Source: Marivirga arenosa (GTDB lineage: Bacteria; Bacteroidota; Bacteroidia; Cytophagales; Cyclobacteriaceae). Taken from it: a stretch of 64,000 nt of DNA. The notes beneath the pieces were generated by a model. The model was not told where the DNA came from. It was given only the letters and a program-made list of their open reading frames with translations, and did not search any database. The position numbers and the translations under genes are program-made. This document shows, piece after piece, positions 18,351 through 28,644 of the stretch. The DNA lies in the NCBI RefSeq assembly GCF_030503875.2, contig NZ_CP129968.2:3560001-3624000 (forward strand), in the 5' to 3' direction. The stretch's first letter is position 1. Each line of letters starts with the position of its first letter.

Positions 18351-19196
18351 ATGCCTGCAGATCAACCACAAGCGGAGATGAGCTTTTTGGATCATCTGGA
18401 AGCCTTTCGGTGGCATATCGTAAGGGCTTTATCCGCAGTAGTAATATTTTCAATTATTGCCTTTGCTTCCAAAGAATTTGTATTTGGAACCTTAATTTTA
18501 GGCCCTTCAAGACCTGATTTTTGGTTTTACCAAATGGCTTGCAAGCTAGGCGAAACTGTTGCTAATTCAACTGCCTTTTGTATTGATGATTTACCTTTCA
18601 TTATTCAAAGTAGGAAAATGACTGGGCAGTTTAGTATGCATATCACCTCTTCTGTTGTGCTTGGGATAATTGTAGCTTTCCCTTATTTTTTCTGGGAAAT
18701 GTGGCGTTTTGTTAGTCCTGCACTTTATGAAAACGAAAAAAAGACCAGCAGAGGTGCTACATTCTTTGTGAGCTTATTGTTTTTATCAGGTGTACTATTT
18801 GGCTATTATATAGTATCTCCAATATCAATAAACTTCCTAGCAAATTATCAAGTTGATCCGAGCGTACTTAATGAATTTGACATCACCTCTTATGTATCGA
18901 CTGTAACCATGTTGGTATTAGCTTGTGGTTTGATGTTTCAATTACCTATGGTAATTTTATTCATGAGTAAGGCAGGGATTATAGATCCTCAGTCATTAAG
19001 AAATTACCGGAAAATTGCGATTGTAGTAATACTTGTGATCAGCGCATTTATAACGCCTCCAGATCCCATAAGTCAAATTTTAATTTCTTTACCATTGCTA
19101 TTATTGTATGAAATCAGTATTTATATTTCAGCAATTATCCATAAGAAAAAGCAAAAGAAAGAGGCTGAAGAATTAAAGAAATTAAAAGAGCACTAA
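18351..19196 (+). CDS. tatC: Sec-independent protein translocase TatC
   Basis: 281 residues. TatC is the inner-membrane receptor of the twin-arginine pathway for folded proteins. The N-terminal MSFLDHLEAFRWHIVRAL contains the conserved HLxExR-type motif (here HLEAFRWHI). Six helices follow, with the periplasmic FWEMWRFVSPALYENEKK segment and the late ISAFITPPDPISQILISLPL helices typical of the family. The long first periplasmic loop with two Cys is a feature of Bacteroidota TatC. A lysine-rich tail (HKKKQKKEAEELKK) is cytoplasmic. It lies 3 bases after glyA and 12 before the delta' gene. No tatA lies beside it. Confidence 0.95.
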   Translation: MPADQPQAEMSFLDHLEAFRWHIVRALSAVVIFSIIAFASKEFVFGTLILGPSRPDFWFYQMACKLGETVANSTAFCIDDLPFIIQSRKMTGQFSMHITSSVVLGIIVAFPYFFWEMWRFVSPALYENEKKTSRGATFFVSLLFLSGVLFGYYIVSPISINFLANYQVDPSVLNEFDITSYVSTVTMLVLACGLMFQLPMVILFMSKAGIIDPQSLRNYRKIAIVVILVISAFITPPDPISQILISLPLLLLYEISIYISAIIHKKKQKKEAEELKKLKEH

Positions 19197-19208
19197 AAAA
19201 AATAAATA

Positions 19209-20339
19209 ATGCTTTTTGCCGATATACCAGGATTAAATGATTTAAAGGAGCAACTTATCAAAGGTGTGAAGTCTGGAAAGATTGCTCATGCTCAATTATT
19301 CTGGGGTAAATCGGGTGCTCCTAATTTACCTTTGGCATTAGCTTATGCTAATTATCTCAACTGCGAAAATCCTGGTGAAACAGATGCATGCGGCACTTGT
19401 AATTCGTGCCATAAAAATGCAAAATTCATTCACCCGGATTTTCAATTTTCTTTTCCCACTGCAGCAAATGATAGCATAAAAGGTGATGATGCTAAGCTAA
19501 GCAATAACTTTTTGAAACATTGGCGATCATTTCTTTTAAAAGATCCGTTTGCTTCAGCATTAGACTGGATAGACCACATTGGATCAGGTAATCGTCAGCT
19601 TAATATTGCAAAAGACGAAAGTAAGAATATCATCCGAAACCTTTCACTAAAAGCATTTGAGGGGAAGTATAAAATTATGCTGATTTGGCTACCAGAATAT
19701 CTACACCCTTCTGCCGCCAATGCCCTGCTTAAAATTATTGAAGAGCCTTCCGATAAAACCATCTTTTTACTAGTCTCTAATGATAGAGAAAAATTAATTG
19801 GAACAATTACTTCAAGGACTCAGGCAGTACATATTCCAAATTATTCCGATCCTGAATTAAAGGATATATTGGTTTCTAAATATGGAGTGGAAGAATCTCA
19901 TGCCAAACAATTAGCTCATATATCACAGGGCGATCTTCACAAAGCAGTCCAGCTCGTTGATGATGTTTCTGACGATGCTCAGCAGGAGTTCGAACAATGG
20001 ATGCGCGAATGCTGGGCTAATGACTACACCAAGTTGGTTAAACGCTCTGAAGACTTTCATAAATGGGGTAAAATGAACCAGCAGCAATGGTTGATTCATG
20101 CTGAAAATATCTTAAGAGAATCATTAGTAGCTTTGATGCAAAGCACTGAATTAATGCGGGTTCCTGATGAACACGAGCAATTCGTTTTGAAATTCAGTAA
20201 GACATTAAGTCTAGAGAAAATTATTCAAATGACTGAAATACTAAACAAGGCCATCTATTACTTAGAAAGAAATGCAAGTGCTAAAATGACCTTATTGAAT
20301 GTTTCATTAAAAATTGCTTCCATTCTAAGAAGTAATTAA
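19209..20339 (+). CDS. holB: DNA polymerase III delta' subunit
   Basis: 376 residues. Delta' is the non-ATP-hydrolysing member of the clamp loader that puts the sliding clamp on DNA. The order is an HAQLFWG segment, a degenerate P-loop (GKSGAPNLPLALA) lacking the GKT of DnaX, a zinc module (CGTCNSC with an upstream Cys), an Asn/Ala-rich LHPSAANALLKIIEEPS sensor region, and the FLLVSNDREKLIGTITSRTQ block with its SRT. The helical collar region follows. The length is normal for the phylum. It ends the glyA-tatC-holB run and meets the convergent PhoD-like gene only 9 bases later. The divergent P-loop is what separates it from DnaX. Confidence 0.9.
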   Translation: MLFADIPGLNDLKEQLIKGVKSGKIAHAQLFWGKSGAPNLPLALAYANYLNCENPGETDACGTCNSCHKNAKFIHPDFQFSFPTAANDSIKGDDAKLSNNFLKHWRSFLLKDPFASALDWIDHIGSGNRQLNIAKDESKNIIRNLSLKAFEGKYKIMLIWLPEYLHPSAANALLKIIEEPSDKTIFLLVSNDREKLIGTITSRTQAVHIPNYSDPELKDILVSKYGVEESHAKQLAHISQGDLHKAVQLVDDVSDDAQQEFEQWMRECWANDYTKLVKRSEDFHKWGKMNQQQWLIHAENILRESLVALMQSTELMRVPDEHEQFVLKFSKTLSLEKIIQMTEILNKAIYYLERNASAKMTLLNVSLKIASILRSN

Positions 20340-20347
20340 AGACTTCC

Positions 20348-21364
20348 CTAAAAGTTAATGCTAGCGAAGTGTATCAACTCTTGATCATTTCCTCTAATTT
20401 CTAGATCAACTCCTAAGCCATTATTCGTTTCATTAATTTTAATAAGGCCATAGTTCAGTTTTGTAACTAATTCTCCTAATCTATATCGGTTATCTTCCTC
20501 AGCATCTTCCCATACATGCGTTAAACCGCTTGATGTAATCTCAACCAGTGGATAATCTAAACCCTCTAAATCTATTCTTGATATCTCACCTATATGACGA
20601 TCTCCACTAAGTAAAACAACTCCTTTAGGTTGTTTTTCTTGAATTAGATCAAGTAGTCTTTGCCTTTCTTTAGGGAAATTAGCCCACTTCTCGTAATCAT
20701 GATCTTCTGGAATCATTTGTATACCACTTGCTATAATATACAATGAGACAGCATCGTCAGAGAGTTGATTTTCCAGCCAATTCCACTGTTCTTCACCTAA
20801 TACCGTTCCTGTTTCATTCTTTTGATAAACACGGTTTATCCTTTCTAAGCTATCTCGAAAATACCTGGCATCCAGCAAAATGACTCTAATAGTTTTAGAA
20901 TTCCAATTTATATCATGAGAAGAATAGACTCCTTCTCTCTTTCTTCTAGGATCATCTTTTGGAACATCAAAAAAATCTAAAAATAACTGCTGGCTTTCTT
21001 CTTTGAATTCATATTCTTTTCCTGCATCATTCTTACCGTAATCATGATCATCCCATACTCCAATAACCGGTGTTTCCTGTCTAAGCTTAGTATACCCTTC
21101 ATTTTGTTTTTGGCGATTATATTTTTTCTGCAACACCTTCATATTGTCAGTATCACCATAAATATTATCGCCTAAAAACATAAACAAATCTGAATTATGG
21201 GCACTGATCGAAGACCATAATGGTTGAGGAAGATTTTCTCTATTACATGAACCAAAGGTTAAAACCAATTCATCTTTCGATTGAATTTCGAATGTTTGAT
21301 CTTGGGCCTTTATTGAGTTTGATAAAATCAAAACACAAAATGCAACTAAAAGATAATTTCTCAT
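20348..21364 (-). CDS. Secreted PhoD-like metallophosphatase
   Basis: 338 residues with a signal peptide (about 1-20, ending SIKAQ). The mature chain has the PhoD-like metallophosphatase motifs: LTFGSCN near the start, FMFLGDNIYGDTDN (metal-binding GDN-type Asp), VWDDHDYGKNDAGK (DDHDYGxND), ILLDARYFRD, and LLSGDRHIGEIS (GDRH). These fit the short Bacteroidota branch of alkaline phosphatase D rather than the longer Bacillus enzyme. It should act in the periplasm or outside the cell on phosphomono- or diesters and use calcium or iron. It stands alone on its strand. Confidence 0.88.
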   Translation of the reverse strand: MRNYLLVAFCVLILSNSIKAQDQTFEIQSKDELVLTFGSCNRENLPQPLWSSISAHNSDLFMFLGDNIYGDTDNMKVLQKKYNRQKQNEGYTKLRQETPVIGVWDDHDYGKNDAGKEYEFKEESQQLFLDFFDVPKDDPRRKREGVYSSHDINWNSKTIRVILLDARYFRDSLERINRVYQKNETGTVLGEEQWNWLENQLSDDAVSLYIIASGIQMIPEDHDYEKWANFPKERQRLLDLIQEKQPKGVVLLSGDRHIGEISRIDLEGLDYPLVEITSSGLTHVWEDAEEDNRYRLGELVTKLNYGLIKINETNNGLGVDLEIRGNDQELIHFASINF

Positions 21365-21460
21365 GATTTCTAAATTTTAAACCGCAAATTAATGCTTAAT
21401 AAAATTTAAATTTAGAAAAACGGATTATTTTTATGTAAACAACAGGAATGTTGTTTTTAA

Positions 21461-22246
21461 TTAGTGAGCTATAATATTAAAAACTGTATTGATTCTTTCA
21501 GAATCATACAGATTAAGTGCTTGTTGCAGCCTTTGGCTAGCTAATTTTAAATCCTGATTATTAATTGCAATCAACCCTTGATTAAAGTACTGCAGAGCTA
21601 CTAGCTGTCTTAGGCTAATCTGTTTATAAATAGTTCTTGAATTAGGATTTCCATACTGGAGCTCGCCTACTTTCTCATTATTCATTAAAGTATTAACCTG
21701 ACCCATGGGTAAAAACTCCGCTTTAAATTGAGCTACTTTTTGAGGATCAGAAATAAATCCAGCTTGAGCATCCGTAGATTCAAATATGTATTCTTTTTCC
21801 TCAAGCTCGGCTATGATAAAAACATGATAATCCGTTTCAATGATTCGGTGAGAAATATTAAAATAATTCAGCAGTACAGAAAACATGATACTTCCTGAAA
21901 CACAATCGTAATCTCCACCAGATAACAATTCATTTATGGTAGTACCCTTATTATAGTTTTTAAGCATTTTTTGATGAGAAGTGTAAAATAAATACTTCAA
22001 AAAATACTCTTGATCATAAGCTGATCTGCGTTCCAATTTATTGATTAATCTGTTCCATTTTTTATGAGTTTCGAAGTCTTTTTGTGAAACTGCAAATTCC
22101 TTATCCTTCAAAAGAAACTTATCTTCTAGCTTTAGGGGCTGCCCCAAAACTGGTGCAATGAGTAAAAGGCAGAATGCTGCTATTACTCCTAATAGGATTG
22201 AAACTTTGTGATGATATGGTTTTTTAATGTTATCCAATATTAACAA
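21461..22246 (-). CDS. Exported transglutaminase-like protein
   Basis: 261 residues, with no in-frame ATG near the start; TTG at 22246 (or TTG 22237) is the likely start, followed by a hydrophobic segment (16-34) that ends at VLGQ. A transglutaminase-like papain-fold triad is visible: Cys115 in GGDYDCVSGS, His141 in TDYHVFII, and Asp159 in FESTDAQAG. The C-terminal 60 residues look like a single TPR-type helical pair (ALQYFNQGLIAINNQDLKLASQRLQQAL). Function is unknown; such proteins can be peptidases or amidases in the periplasm. It is preceded by AT-rich DNA and transcribed alone. Confidence 0.6.
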   Translation of the reverse strand: MLILDNIKKPYHHKVSILLGVIAAFCLLLIAPVLGQPLKLEDKFLLKDKEFAVSQKDFETHKKWNRLINKLERRSAYDQEYFLKYLFYTSHQKMLKNYNKGTTINELLSGGDYDCVSGSIMFSVLLNYFNISHRIIETDYHVFIIAELEEKEYIFESTDAQAGFISDPQKVAQFKAEFLPMGQVNTLMNNEKVGELQYGNPNSRTIYKQISLRQLVALQYFNQGLIAINNQDLKLASQRLQQALNLYDSERINTVFNIIAH

Positions 22247-22381
22247 ATTGTTAACATATAACGATTTTTACTAATCCAAAGTTAACAATTAATTAATAAA
22301 AATAATAAATAGATAACATTATTTAAGCATAGCCCTTACATAAAGGACTGATTAACATGTTTTTATAAGATCGTGTTAATG

Positions 22382-23917
22382 TTAAAGCTTGTTAATATTA
22401 TCTAAATAATAGTTGGCTTGATTGAGTAATTCCTCTTTTTCTTCTTTACTCTTTTTATCCCATGTTCTGTACATCATGGAAATTCTCTGGTTCTTCTCTA
22501 GCTTTTCTCTGTGCTTATCATAAAAATTCCAGTAAAGACTATTAAATGGACAGGCATTTTTTCCGGTTTTCTTTTTATGGTCATAATGGCATTTGGAGCA
22601 ATAATTACTCATTTTATGCATATAATTGGCACTCGCCAAATATGGCTTAGAACCTACAATTCCACCATCTGCAAACTGACTCATACCCCTCGTATTGGTA
22701 ATTTCCACCCATTGAATAGCATCAATGTAAATTCCTAAATACCACGCATCAACCTCATCAGGATCCGTCATATTCAATAATGCAAAGTTCCCGGTCACCA
22801 TCAACCGTTGTATATGATGAGCATAAGCATCAGATAAAGATTGTTTGATAGATTTTTCAAGGCATTTCATTTTAGTATCACCTGTCCAGTAAAATTCAGG
22901 TAATTTTCTTTTATGCTCAAAGAAATTAAGCTTCTCATATTCTGGCATTTTTGCCCAATAAATTCCTCGCATGTATTCACGCCAGCCAATAACCTGTCGG
23001 ATGAAACCTTCTACTTGCGCTAAGCTAATTCGATCTGAATCATCTTCCCATGCTTCAATCACTTTATCAACCAATTCTTTAGGATGAATCAATTTTGTAT
23101 TTAAAGCAAATGATAATCTAGAATGGAAAAGAAATTTCTCATCCGTGTGCATTGCATCTTGATAGGTTCCAAAATACGGCAACAGTTCTCTACAAAAATA
23201 CCTAATAAATTGTAAGGCTTGTTTCCTGTTAATCGGCCAATCAAAATGATCCGCATTAATTTCCCCCAAAGTATCAATTTCCGCATCTTTTATTTCTTCA
23301 AGAATATCTTCTACATTGTTTTGGTAACTATATTCCTCTGGTATTGAAACCTCTCCTTTATATTTGTTGCGATTATCATGATCAAAATTCCATTTTTCAC
23401 CAACTGGATCTTCCCCATTCATCAAAATATCATGATCCTTCCTCATTTGACGATAGAAGTTCTCCATCAAGAACTGCTTTTTACCTTTAAAGAAATTAGC
23501 GATATCTTCTCGTTTGGTCAGAAAGTGTTCTGTATCCATAGATTCTGAAGAAATTTCGATCTGATTACAAAATTCTTTAAGCTGCTGATCGAGCCTGTAT
23601 TCATCGGGTAATAAATATTCAAAATGCTCAATTTTTTCGCTTTTTATTATCGCTTGCAAATTCTTAGTTAAAGAGTGTTGATTATTATCGTCATTGATTT
23701 TATAATATATTATGTGATGGCCCTGATCTTTAAGATATTCTGAAAAGGATCGCATAGCTGTAAAAAAAGCTACAACTTTCTGGATATGATGTTTTACATA
23801 ATCTGTCTCTTGACGCATTTCCATCATCACATAAATAATTTCATTATTTACATCTGAAAACCAGGAATGACGTTCGTATAATTGGTCCCCTAGAACTAAT
23901 CGCAATGTCTTTTTCAT
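22382..23917 (-). CDS. Iron-sulfur bacterial cryptochrome/photolyase (FeS-BCP, PhrB-type)
   Basis: 511 residues. This class binds FAD, a lumazine-type antenna and a [4Fe-4S] cluster; characterised members repair (6-4) photoproducts. The N-terminal alpha/beta domain opens with LRLVLGDQLYERHSWF, typical of the group. The catalytic domain carries the QVEGFIRQVIGWREYMRGIYW helix and MLxx-type FAD contacts. Cluster ligands are visible as CSKC, then 12 residues and a third Cys (NACPF), with a fourth Cys further upstream in TKMKCLEKSI, matching the PhrB spacing. The length is normal. It is monocistronic. DNA repair is likely; a light-signalling role cannot be excluded. Confidence 0.9.
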   Translation of the reverse strand: MKKTLRLVLGDQLYERHSWFSDVNNEIIYVMMEMRQETDYVKHHIQKVVAFFTAMRSFSEYLKDQGHHIIYYKINDDNNQHSLTKNLQAIIKSEKIEHFEYLLPDEYRLDQQLKEFCNQIEISSESMDTEHFLTKREDIANFFKGKKQFLMENFYRQMRKDHDILMNGEDPVGEKWNFDHDNRNKYKGEVSIPEEYSYQNNVEDILEEIKDAEIDTLGEINADHFDWPINRKQALQFIRYFCRELLPYFGTYQDAMHTDEKFLFHSRLSFALNTKLIHPKELVDKVIEAWEDDSDRISLAQVEGFIRQVIGWREYMRGIYWAKMPEYEKLNFFEHKRKLPEFYWTGDTKMKCLEKSIKQSLSDAYAHHIQRLMVTGNFALLNMTDPDEVDAWYLGIYIDAIQWVEITNTRGMSQFADGGIVGSKPYLASANYMHKMSNYCSKCHYDHKKKTGKNACPFNSLYWNFYDKHREKLEKNQRISMMYRTWDKKSKEEKEELLNQANYYLDNINKL

Positions 23918-24029
23918 ATTAAAAATTTGTATATCAACTCTAGGATAAAATAAATGTTGATAAAATACATTGATAATAAAACGACAATGCTGCCTAAATA
24001 GGAACTTTATGAATTGATAAATGACGCTA

Positions 24030-24037
24030 TACTTTTG
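24030..24037 (+). promoter_or_regulatory. Candidate -7 promoter element (TACTTTTG)
   Basis: TACTTTTG fits the Bacteroidota TAnnTTTG element and lies 52 bases before the AsmA-like start. No clear -33 partner was found. Confidence 0.3.
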
Positions 24038-24088
24038 CTATCATTTTTTATTTATAAATTTACATTTGCATTCAACTAAGAAAAAATT

Positions 24089-26731
24089 ATGAAAAAGCTA
24101 TTAATCATTCTCGCCAGTATTGTAGGATTATTGGTTTTAACTATTGTCCTGGTACCTATAGTATTTAAGGATAAAATTATATCAAGCATTCAAACTGAGA
24201 TTGACAAGTCACTAAATGCAAAAGTTAATCTTGACCCTACAAAAATCAGAGTTTCATTGATTTCAAACTTTCCAAATATGACCTTAGGAGTGGAAGATTT
24301 CTCCATTTCCGGAAAAGAAGTATTTGAGGGAGACACCCTTTTTGCAGCCAAAGACTTCGCTGTAGAAATGGATATAGTAGCTATTATTAAAGGAGAACCT
24401 CTGAATATTAAGGGAATCACATTAGACCAGCCATTAATTAATATTTTGGTATTAGAAGATGGCTCAGCCAATTATGATATCACCTATCCTTCTGAAGAAG
24501 AAACTCCTGAAGAAGAAACTACTTCAGAGGATGAATTCACCTTTGGTATTGACCACTGGGAAATCAAAAACGGTAGAATTAACTACATGGATCAGATGTA
24601 TGGAGTAGCTATTTCGTTGTTAGGAGTAGATCACTCTGGTAATGGTGATTTCTCACTTTCTGTTTTTGATATGCAAACCAATACAACGGCTGAAGATTTT
24701 TCTTTTGCCTATGATGGAGATGTATACATTGCGCATAAAAAATTGAAAGCCGATCTGTTGTTTGGTATGGACCTAGATAATTTTAAGTTTACTTTCAAGA
24801 ATGCCAAAGCATCCTTAAACGATTTCAACCTAAATTTTGATGGATATTTTGCGATGCCTACTGATGACTATGATATGGATATCGCATTCTCAACCACTGA
24901 TACTCAGTTTAAGAGTTTACTTTCATTAGTGCCGGGTATGTATGCTGAGGGATTTGATGCGTTAGAAACCAGAGGTGAATTTGATTTCTCAGGTTATGTA
25001 AAAGGAATTTACAGCGATACTAAAATGCCTGGGTTCTCAGTTGACCTTGCCGTAAGAGACGCCTACGTTAAATCCCCAGATGTACCATTGCCAATTGAAA
25101 AAATAGCTATGGAGATGCATGCTTCATCTCAAAGTGGCGATATGAAAGATGGTTATCTTGAAGTCAAAAATTTTGGCCTCAGCATTGATAAAGACAGATT
25201 TACAGCCAAAGCAAAAGTTAATAATTTCGATTCTCCTATTTGGGATTTAAGTGTAAACGGAGGATTAAATTTAGATATTATTTCTAAGATTGAACCTACC
25301 GAAGATTTCACATTAGCAGGAATGATATCCGCAAACCTAAATTCAAAAGGTTCCTATGTTGATGTAGAAAGTGAAAACTATGCTAAGCTGAATACAAGTG
25401 GTAGCATGAGCATGAAGAACTTTTCATATTCAGAAAAAGGTTCGCCAGATTTTAAAATCACAACTGCAGACATGAGCTTTGATCCTAAAGCCATTACGCT
25501 TAGTAATTTTGCTGGGAACTATGGTAAAAGTGATTTCACTTTAAATGGAGGTGTAAGTAATTACATTGCTTATGCTTTAGATAAAAAAGCCGTTATTAAA
25601 GGAAATATGGAATTAAAATCATCCTTATTAGATATTAACGAGATGATGGGAGTATCTGAAGAAGAAGCGACAGAGACTCCTGAAGATACTACAGCTATGG
25701 AAGTAGTAGTTATTCCTGAAACTATTGATTTCACTTTTGATGCCACTGTAGGAACAATCAAATATGATAATTTTGATATGAAAAATGCAGTAGGTAAAAT
25801 CATTATAAGAGATGGAATCTTAACATTGGATCCAATGAAAGTGGATATGTTAGGCGGATCAATCAAAATGGCAGGTATTTATAATAGCCAAGATGAATAT
25901 GAACCTAAGTTTGATTTTAAACTAGATATATCTGAATTCAGCATACCTGAAACCTTTAAGAATGTTACTACAGTTCAAAAATTCGCTCCAATAGCCGAAA
26001 AAATGGATGGTAAATTCAGCACGAATTTCTCCATGAATGGATTATTGACTCAAACTATGATGCCTGATTTGAATACTTTATCGGGTGGAGGATTGATTAA
26101 AATCGTGCAAGCTGCCGTTAAAGATTCCAAAGTGATTAGTGGAGTAACCTCCTTATCTAAACTAGATAATACAAGCGAAGTGAAAATTAATGATGTTAAG
26201 GTTCAGGCAGAAATTAAAGATGGCAGATTGAATGTAAAACCATTTGATGTGAAAATAGGAAACTACAATGCCACTATTGATGGAAGCACTGGATTAGGTG
26301 GAGACATTGCCTATAATTTAAAAATGAATGTTCCTACAGGAAGCATGGGAAAAGCTGCTAATTCGGCAATTTCAAGCCTCTTAGGCAACAACTTGAATGT
26401 AGTAGGTAATTCCATCAATTTAAACTTCAATATCGGGGGTACTTACGATGATCCAAAAGTTAAACTAGGCAGTACAACTTCTGAAGGCGGAAGCACAGTT
26501 GCTTCTTCAGCAAAAGAACAGATAACAGAAAAAATTGATGCTGAAAAAGATAAGTTAAAAGCCGAGGCTGAAGCCAAAGCTAAAGCAGCAAAAGATAGTG
26601 CGACCGCTGAAGCAGAAAGATTAAAGAAAAAAGCTGAAGAAGAGGCTAAAAAGAAAGCTGAAGAGGAAAAAGAAAAGCTTAAAAAGAAAGCCAAGAGCAA
26701 GCTTAAAGATATGTTTGGTGATGGTAAATGA
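24089..26731 (+). CDS. AsmA-like protein with lysine/glutamate coiled-coil tail
   Basis: 880 residues. A single N-terminal membrane helix (about 3-25) is followed by the AsmA start (FKDKIISSIQTEIDKSLNAKVNLD), where a beta-rich bridge-like domain begins. Repeated blocks of alternating strands continue to about residue 790, including a DUF748/AsmA_2-like centre (FDGYFAMP, FSGYVKGIYSD). The last 90 residues are almost only K, E and A (KKAEEEAKKKAEEEKEKL), a long charged helix or coiled coil. AsmA-like proteins are thought to carry phospholipids between inner and outer membranes. Here the protein is probably inner-membrane anchored with its bulk in the periplasm; the charged tail is a common Bacteroidota add-on with no known role. 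It is monocistronic with a terminator behind it. Confidence 0.8.
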   Translation: MKKLLIILASIVGLLVLTIVLVPIVFKDKIISSIQTEIDKSLNAKVNLDPTKIRVSLISNFPNMTLGVEDFSISGKEVFEGDTLFAAKDFAVEMDIVAIIKGEPLNIKGITLDQPLINILVLEDGSANYDITYPSEEETPEEETTSEDEFTFGIDHWEIKNGRINYMDQMYGVAISLLGVDHSGNGDFSLSVFDMQTNTTAEDFSFAYDGDVYIAHKKLKADLLFGMDLDNFKFTFKNAKASLNDFNLNFDGYFAMPTDDYDMDIAFSTTDTQFKSLLSLVPGMYAEGFDALETRGEFDFSGYVKGIYSDTKMPGFSVDLAVRDAYVKSPDVPLPIEKIAMEMHASSQSGDMKDGYLEVKNFGLSIDKDRFTAKAKVNNFDSPIWDLSVNGGLNLDIISKIEPTEDFTLAGMISANLNSKGSYVDVESENYAKLNTSGSMSMKNFSYSEKGSPDFKITTADMSFDPKAITLSNFAGNYGKSDFTLNGGVSNYIAYALDKKAVIKGNMELKSSLLDINEMMGVSEEEATETPEDTTAMEVVVIPETIDFTFDATVGTIKYDNFDMKNAVGKIIIRDGILTLDPMKVDMLGGSIKMAGIYNSQDEYEPKFDFKLDISEFSIPETFKNVTTVQKFAPIAEKMDGKFSTNFSMNGLLTQTMMPDLNTLSGGGLIKIVQAAVKDSKVISGVTSLSKLDNTSEVKINDVKVQAEIKDGRLNVKPFDVKIGNYNATIDGSTGLGGDIAYNLKMNVPTGSMGKAANSAISSLLGNNLNVVGNSINLNFNIGGTYDDPKVKLGSTTSEGGSTVASSAKEQITEKIDAEKDKLKAEAEAKAKAAKDSATAEAERLKKKAEEEAKKKAEEEKEKLKKKAKSKLKDMFGDGK

Positions 26732-26760
26732 TCAGAAATAAATAATTCAAAATAGCATTA

Positions 26761-26790
26761 AAGGAAAATCAGTTTGATTTTCCTTTTTTT
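26761..26790 (+). terminator. Rho-independent terminator after the AsmA-like gene
   Basis: The 10-base stem AAGGAAAATC/GATTTTCCTT with a 5-base loop is followed by seven T, 30 bases after the stop. Confidence 0.85.
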
Positions 26791-26989
26791 ATGTCTTCGA
26801 AAATGCCGCTGTACTGTTTCTCAATTTTAAGAAAGACCAGATTTAAGAAAAAAGGCATTTGCTACAACAAAATATTTTAAAATCGTAAGCATGAACAAGG
26901 GGTAAAAATTCAGAAGGTAAAATCGAGGCAATCTGAAATATTTACCTAATTTTAGACTTTTATTTTTCAAGCATAAATTATTTAATAAT

Positions 26990-28618
26990 ATGTCAACAGC
27001 AATTTACAAGGTGCCAGTACCTAAGAACGAACCTGTTAATAGCTACGCTCCTGGAACTCCAGAAAGAGCTTCTTTACAAGCTAAGTTAAAAGAGCTAAGA
27101 TCTCAAGAAGTTGATGTTCCAATGTACATTGGTGCTGAAGAGGTAAGAACAGGAAAAACACATCCTTTAAATCCTCCACATGATCATCAGCATAAATTAG
27201 GTCAATTCCATGAAGGCGATGCCAGCCATGTAGATCAAGCTATAAAAGCGGCTTTAGCAGCTAAGCAGGAATGGGCTGATTTACACTGGCAGCAAAGAGC
27301 TGCAGTATTCTTAAAAGCTGCTGACTTAATCGCTGGTCCATACAGAGATAAAATTAATGCGGCTACAATGTTAGGTCAATCTAAAAATGCTTATCAAGCA
27401 GAGATTGATTCAGCATGTGAGTTAGCCGATTTCTTAAGATTCAATGTAAAATATATGACCGAAATCTATGAGGAGCAACCATATTCTCCTGATGGAATTT
27501 GGAACAGAATGGAATACAGACCATTAGAAGGTTTCGTATTTGCCTTAACTCCATTCAACTTTACTGCTATTGCAGGTAACCTTCCGTCTAGTGCAGCCCT
27601 TATGGGTAATACAGTAGTTTGGAAACCTGCTTATTCTCAAATCTATTCTGCCAATGTAGTAATGGAAATCTTCAGAGAAGCAGGAGTACCAGATGGCGTT
27701 ATCAACCTAATTTATGTGGATGGTCCAACTGTAGGTAAAAAAGTATTTACGCATCCTGATTTTGCAGGTATTCACTTTACAGGTAGTACTGCAGTATTCC
27801 AGACGATTTGGAAAACTATCGGTGAGAATATTGAAACCTACAAATCTTATCCAAGAATTGTTGGGGAGACAGGCGGTAAAGATTTCATCTTAGCACACAA
27901 AACTGCAGATGCTAAGCAAGTGGCTACGGCTATCACTAGAGGAGCATTTGAATATCAAGGACAAAAATGTTCTGCTGCCTCAAGAGTTTATGTTGCGAAT
28001 AATATTTGGGACGATGTTAAAAAGAATCTTCTTGCAGATATCAAAGATATCAAAATGGGAGGACCAGAAGATTTCGATAACTTCTTTAATGCAGTAATTG
28101 ATAGAAAAGCTTTTGATAAAATTAAAGGTTATATCGACCATGCGAAAGAAAGTAATGTAGCAGAAGTGATCGCTGGTGGTGAGTGTGATGACTCAAAAGG
28201 TTATTTCATTCAGCCTACCGTAATTGTAACTAAAGATCCTCAGTATGTTACTATGCAGGAAGAAATATTCGGTCCAGTGGTTACCATTTATGTTTACGAA
28301 GCGGAAAACTTTGATGAGACCTTAACATTAGTTGACGAAACATCACCTTATGCATTAACTGGAGCAATCTTCAGTAATGATCGCTACATCATAGAGAAAG
28401 CTACAAAAAGATTAAGCCAAGCGGCTGGTAATTTCTATGTAAATGACAAGCCAACAGGTGCAGTGGTAAATCAAAACCCATTTGGAGGAGCTAGAAAATC
28501 AGGAACTAACGATAAAGCAGGTTCTAAATTGAACTTATTACGTTGGTGTTCTGCAAGAATGGTGAAAGAAACATTCGTTACTCCATCTGATTACAAATAT
28601 CCGTTCATGGGAGAATAA
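26990..28618 (+). CDS. pruA: L-glutamate gamma-semialdehyde dehydrogenase (1-pyrroline-5-carboxylate dehydrogenase)
   Basis: 542 residues, the long stand-alone form found in Bacteroidota and eukaryotes. It oxidises glutamate semialdehyde (from proline) to glutamate with NAD+. Aldehyde dehydrogenase marks are present: FALTPFNFTAIAGNLPSSAALMGN, the GSTAVF loop, GETGGKD with the general-base Glu, YQGQKCSAASR with the catalytic Cys, and QEEIFGPVV plus the NQNPFGGARKSGTNDKAGS end. The length and motifs separate it from the PutA fusion. No proline dehydrogenase gene lies in the window. A terminator follows. Confidence 0.95.
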   Translation: MSTAIYKVPVPKNEPVNSYAPGTPERASLQAKLKELRSQEVDVPMYIGAEEVRTGKTHPLNPPHDHQHKLGQFHEGDASHVDQAIKAALAAKQEWADLHWQQRAAVFLKAADLIAGPYRDKINAATMLGQSKNAYQAEIDSACELADFLRFNVKYMTEIYEEQPYSPDGIWNRMEYRPLEGFVFALTPFNFTAIAGNLPSSAALMGNTVVWKPAYSQIYSANVVMEIFREAGVPDGVINLIYVDGPTVGKKVFTHPDFAGIHFTGSTAVFQTIWKTIGENIETYKSYPRIVGETGGKDFILAHKTADAKQVATAITRGAFEYQGQKCSAASRVYVANNIWDDVKKNLLADIKDIKMGGPEDFDNFFNAVIDRKAFDKIKGYIDHAKESNVAEVIAGGECDDSKGYFIQPTVIVTKDPQYVTMQEEIFGPVVTIYVYEAENFDETLTLVDETSPYALTGAIFSNDRYIIEKATKRLSQAAGNFYVNDKPTGAVVNQNPFGGARKSGTNDKAGSKLNLLRWCSARMVKETFVTPSDYKYPFMGE

Positions 28619-28644
28619 GATCTAATTACTCATTAGAGTAACTG

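Noticed and set aside
18102-18416. 104-codon minus-strand frame over the glyA-tatC junction
   Set aside because: Antisense shadow of two firmly assigned genes, with no motif.
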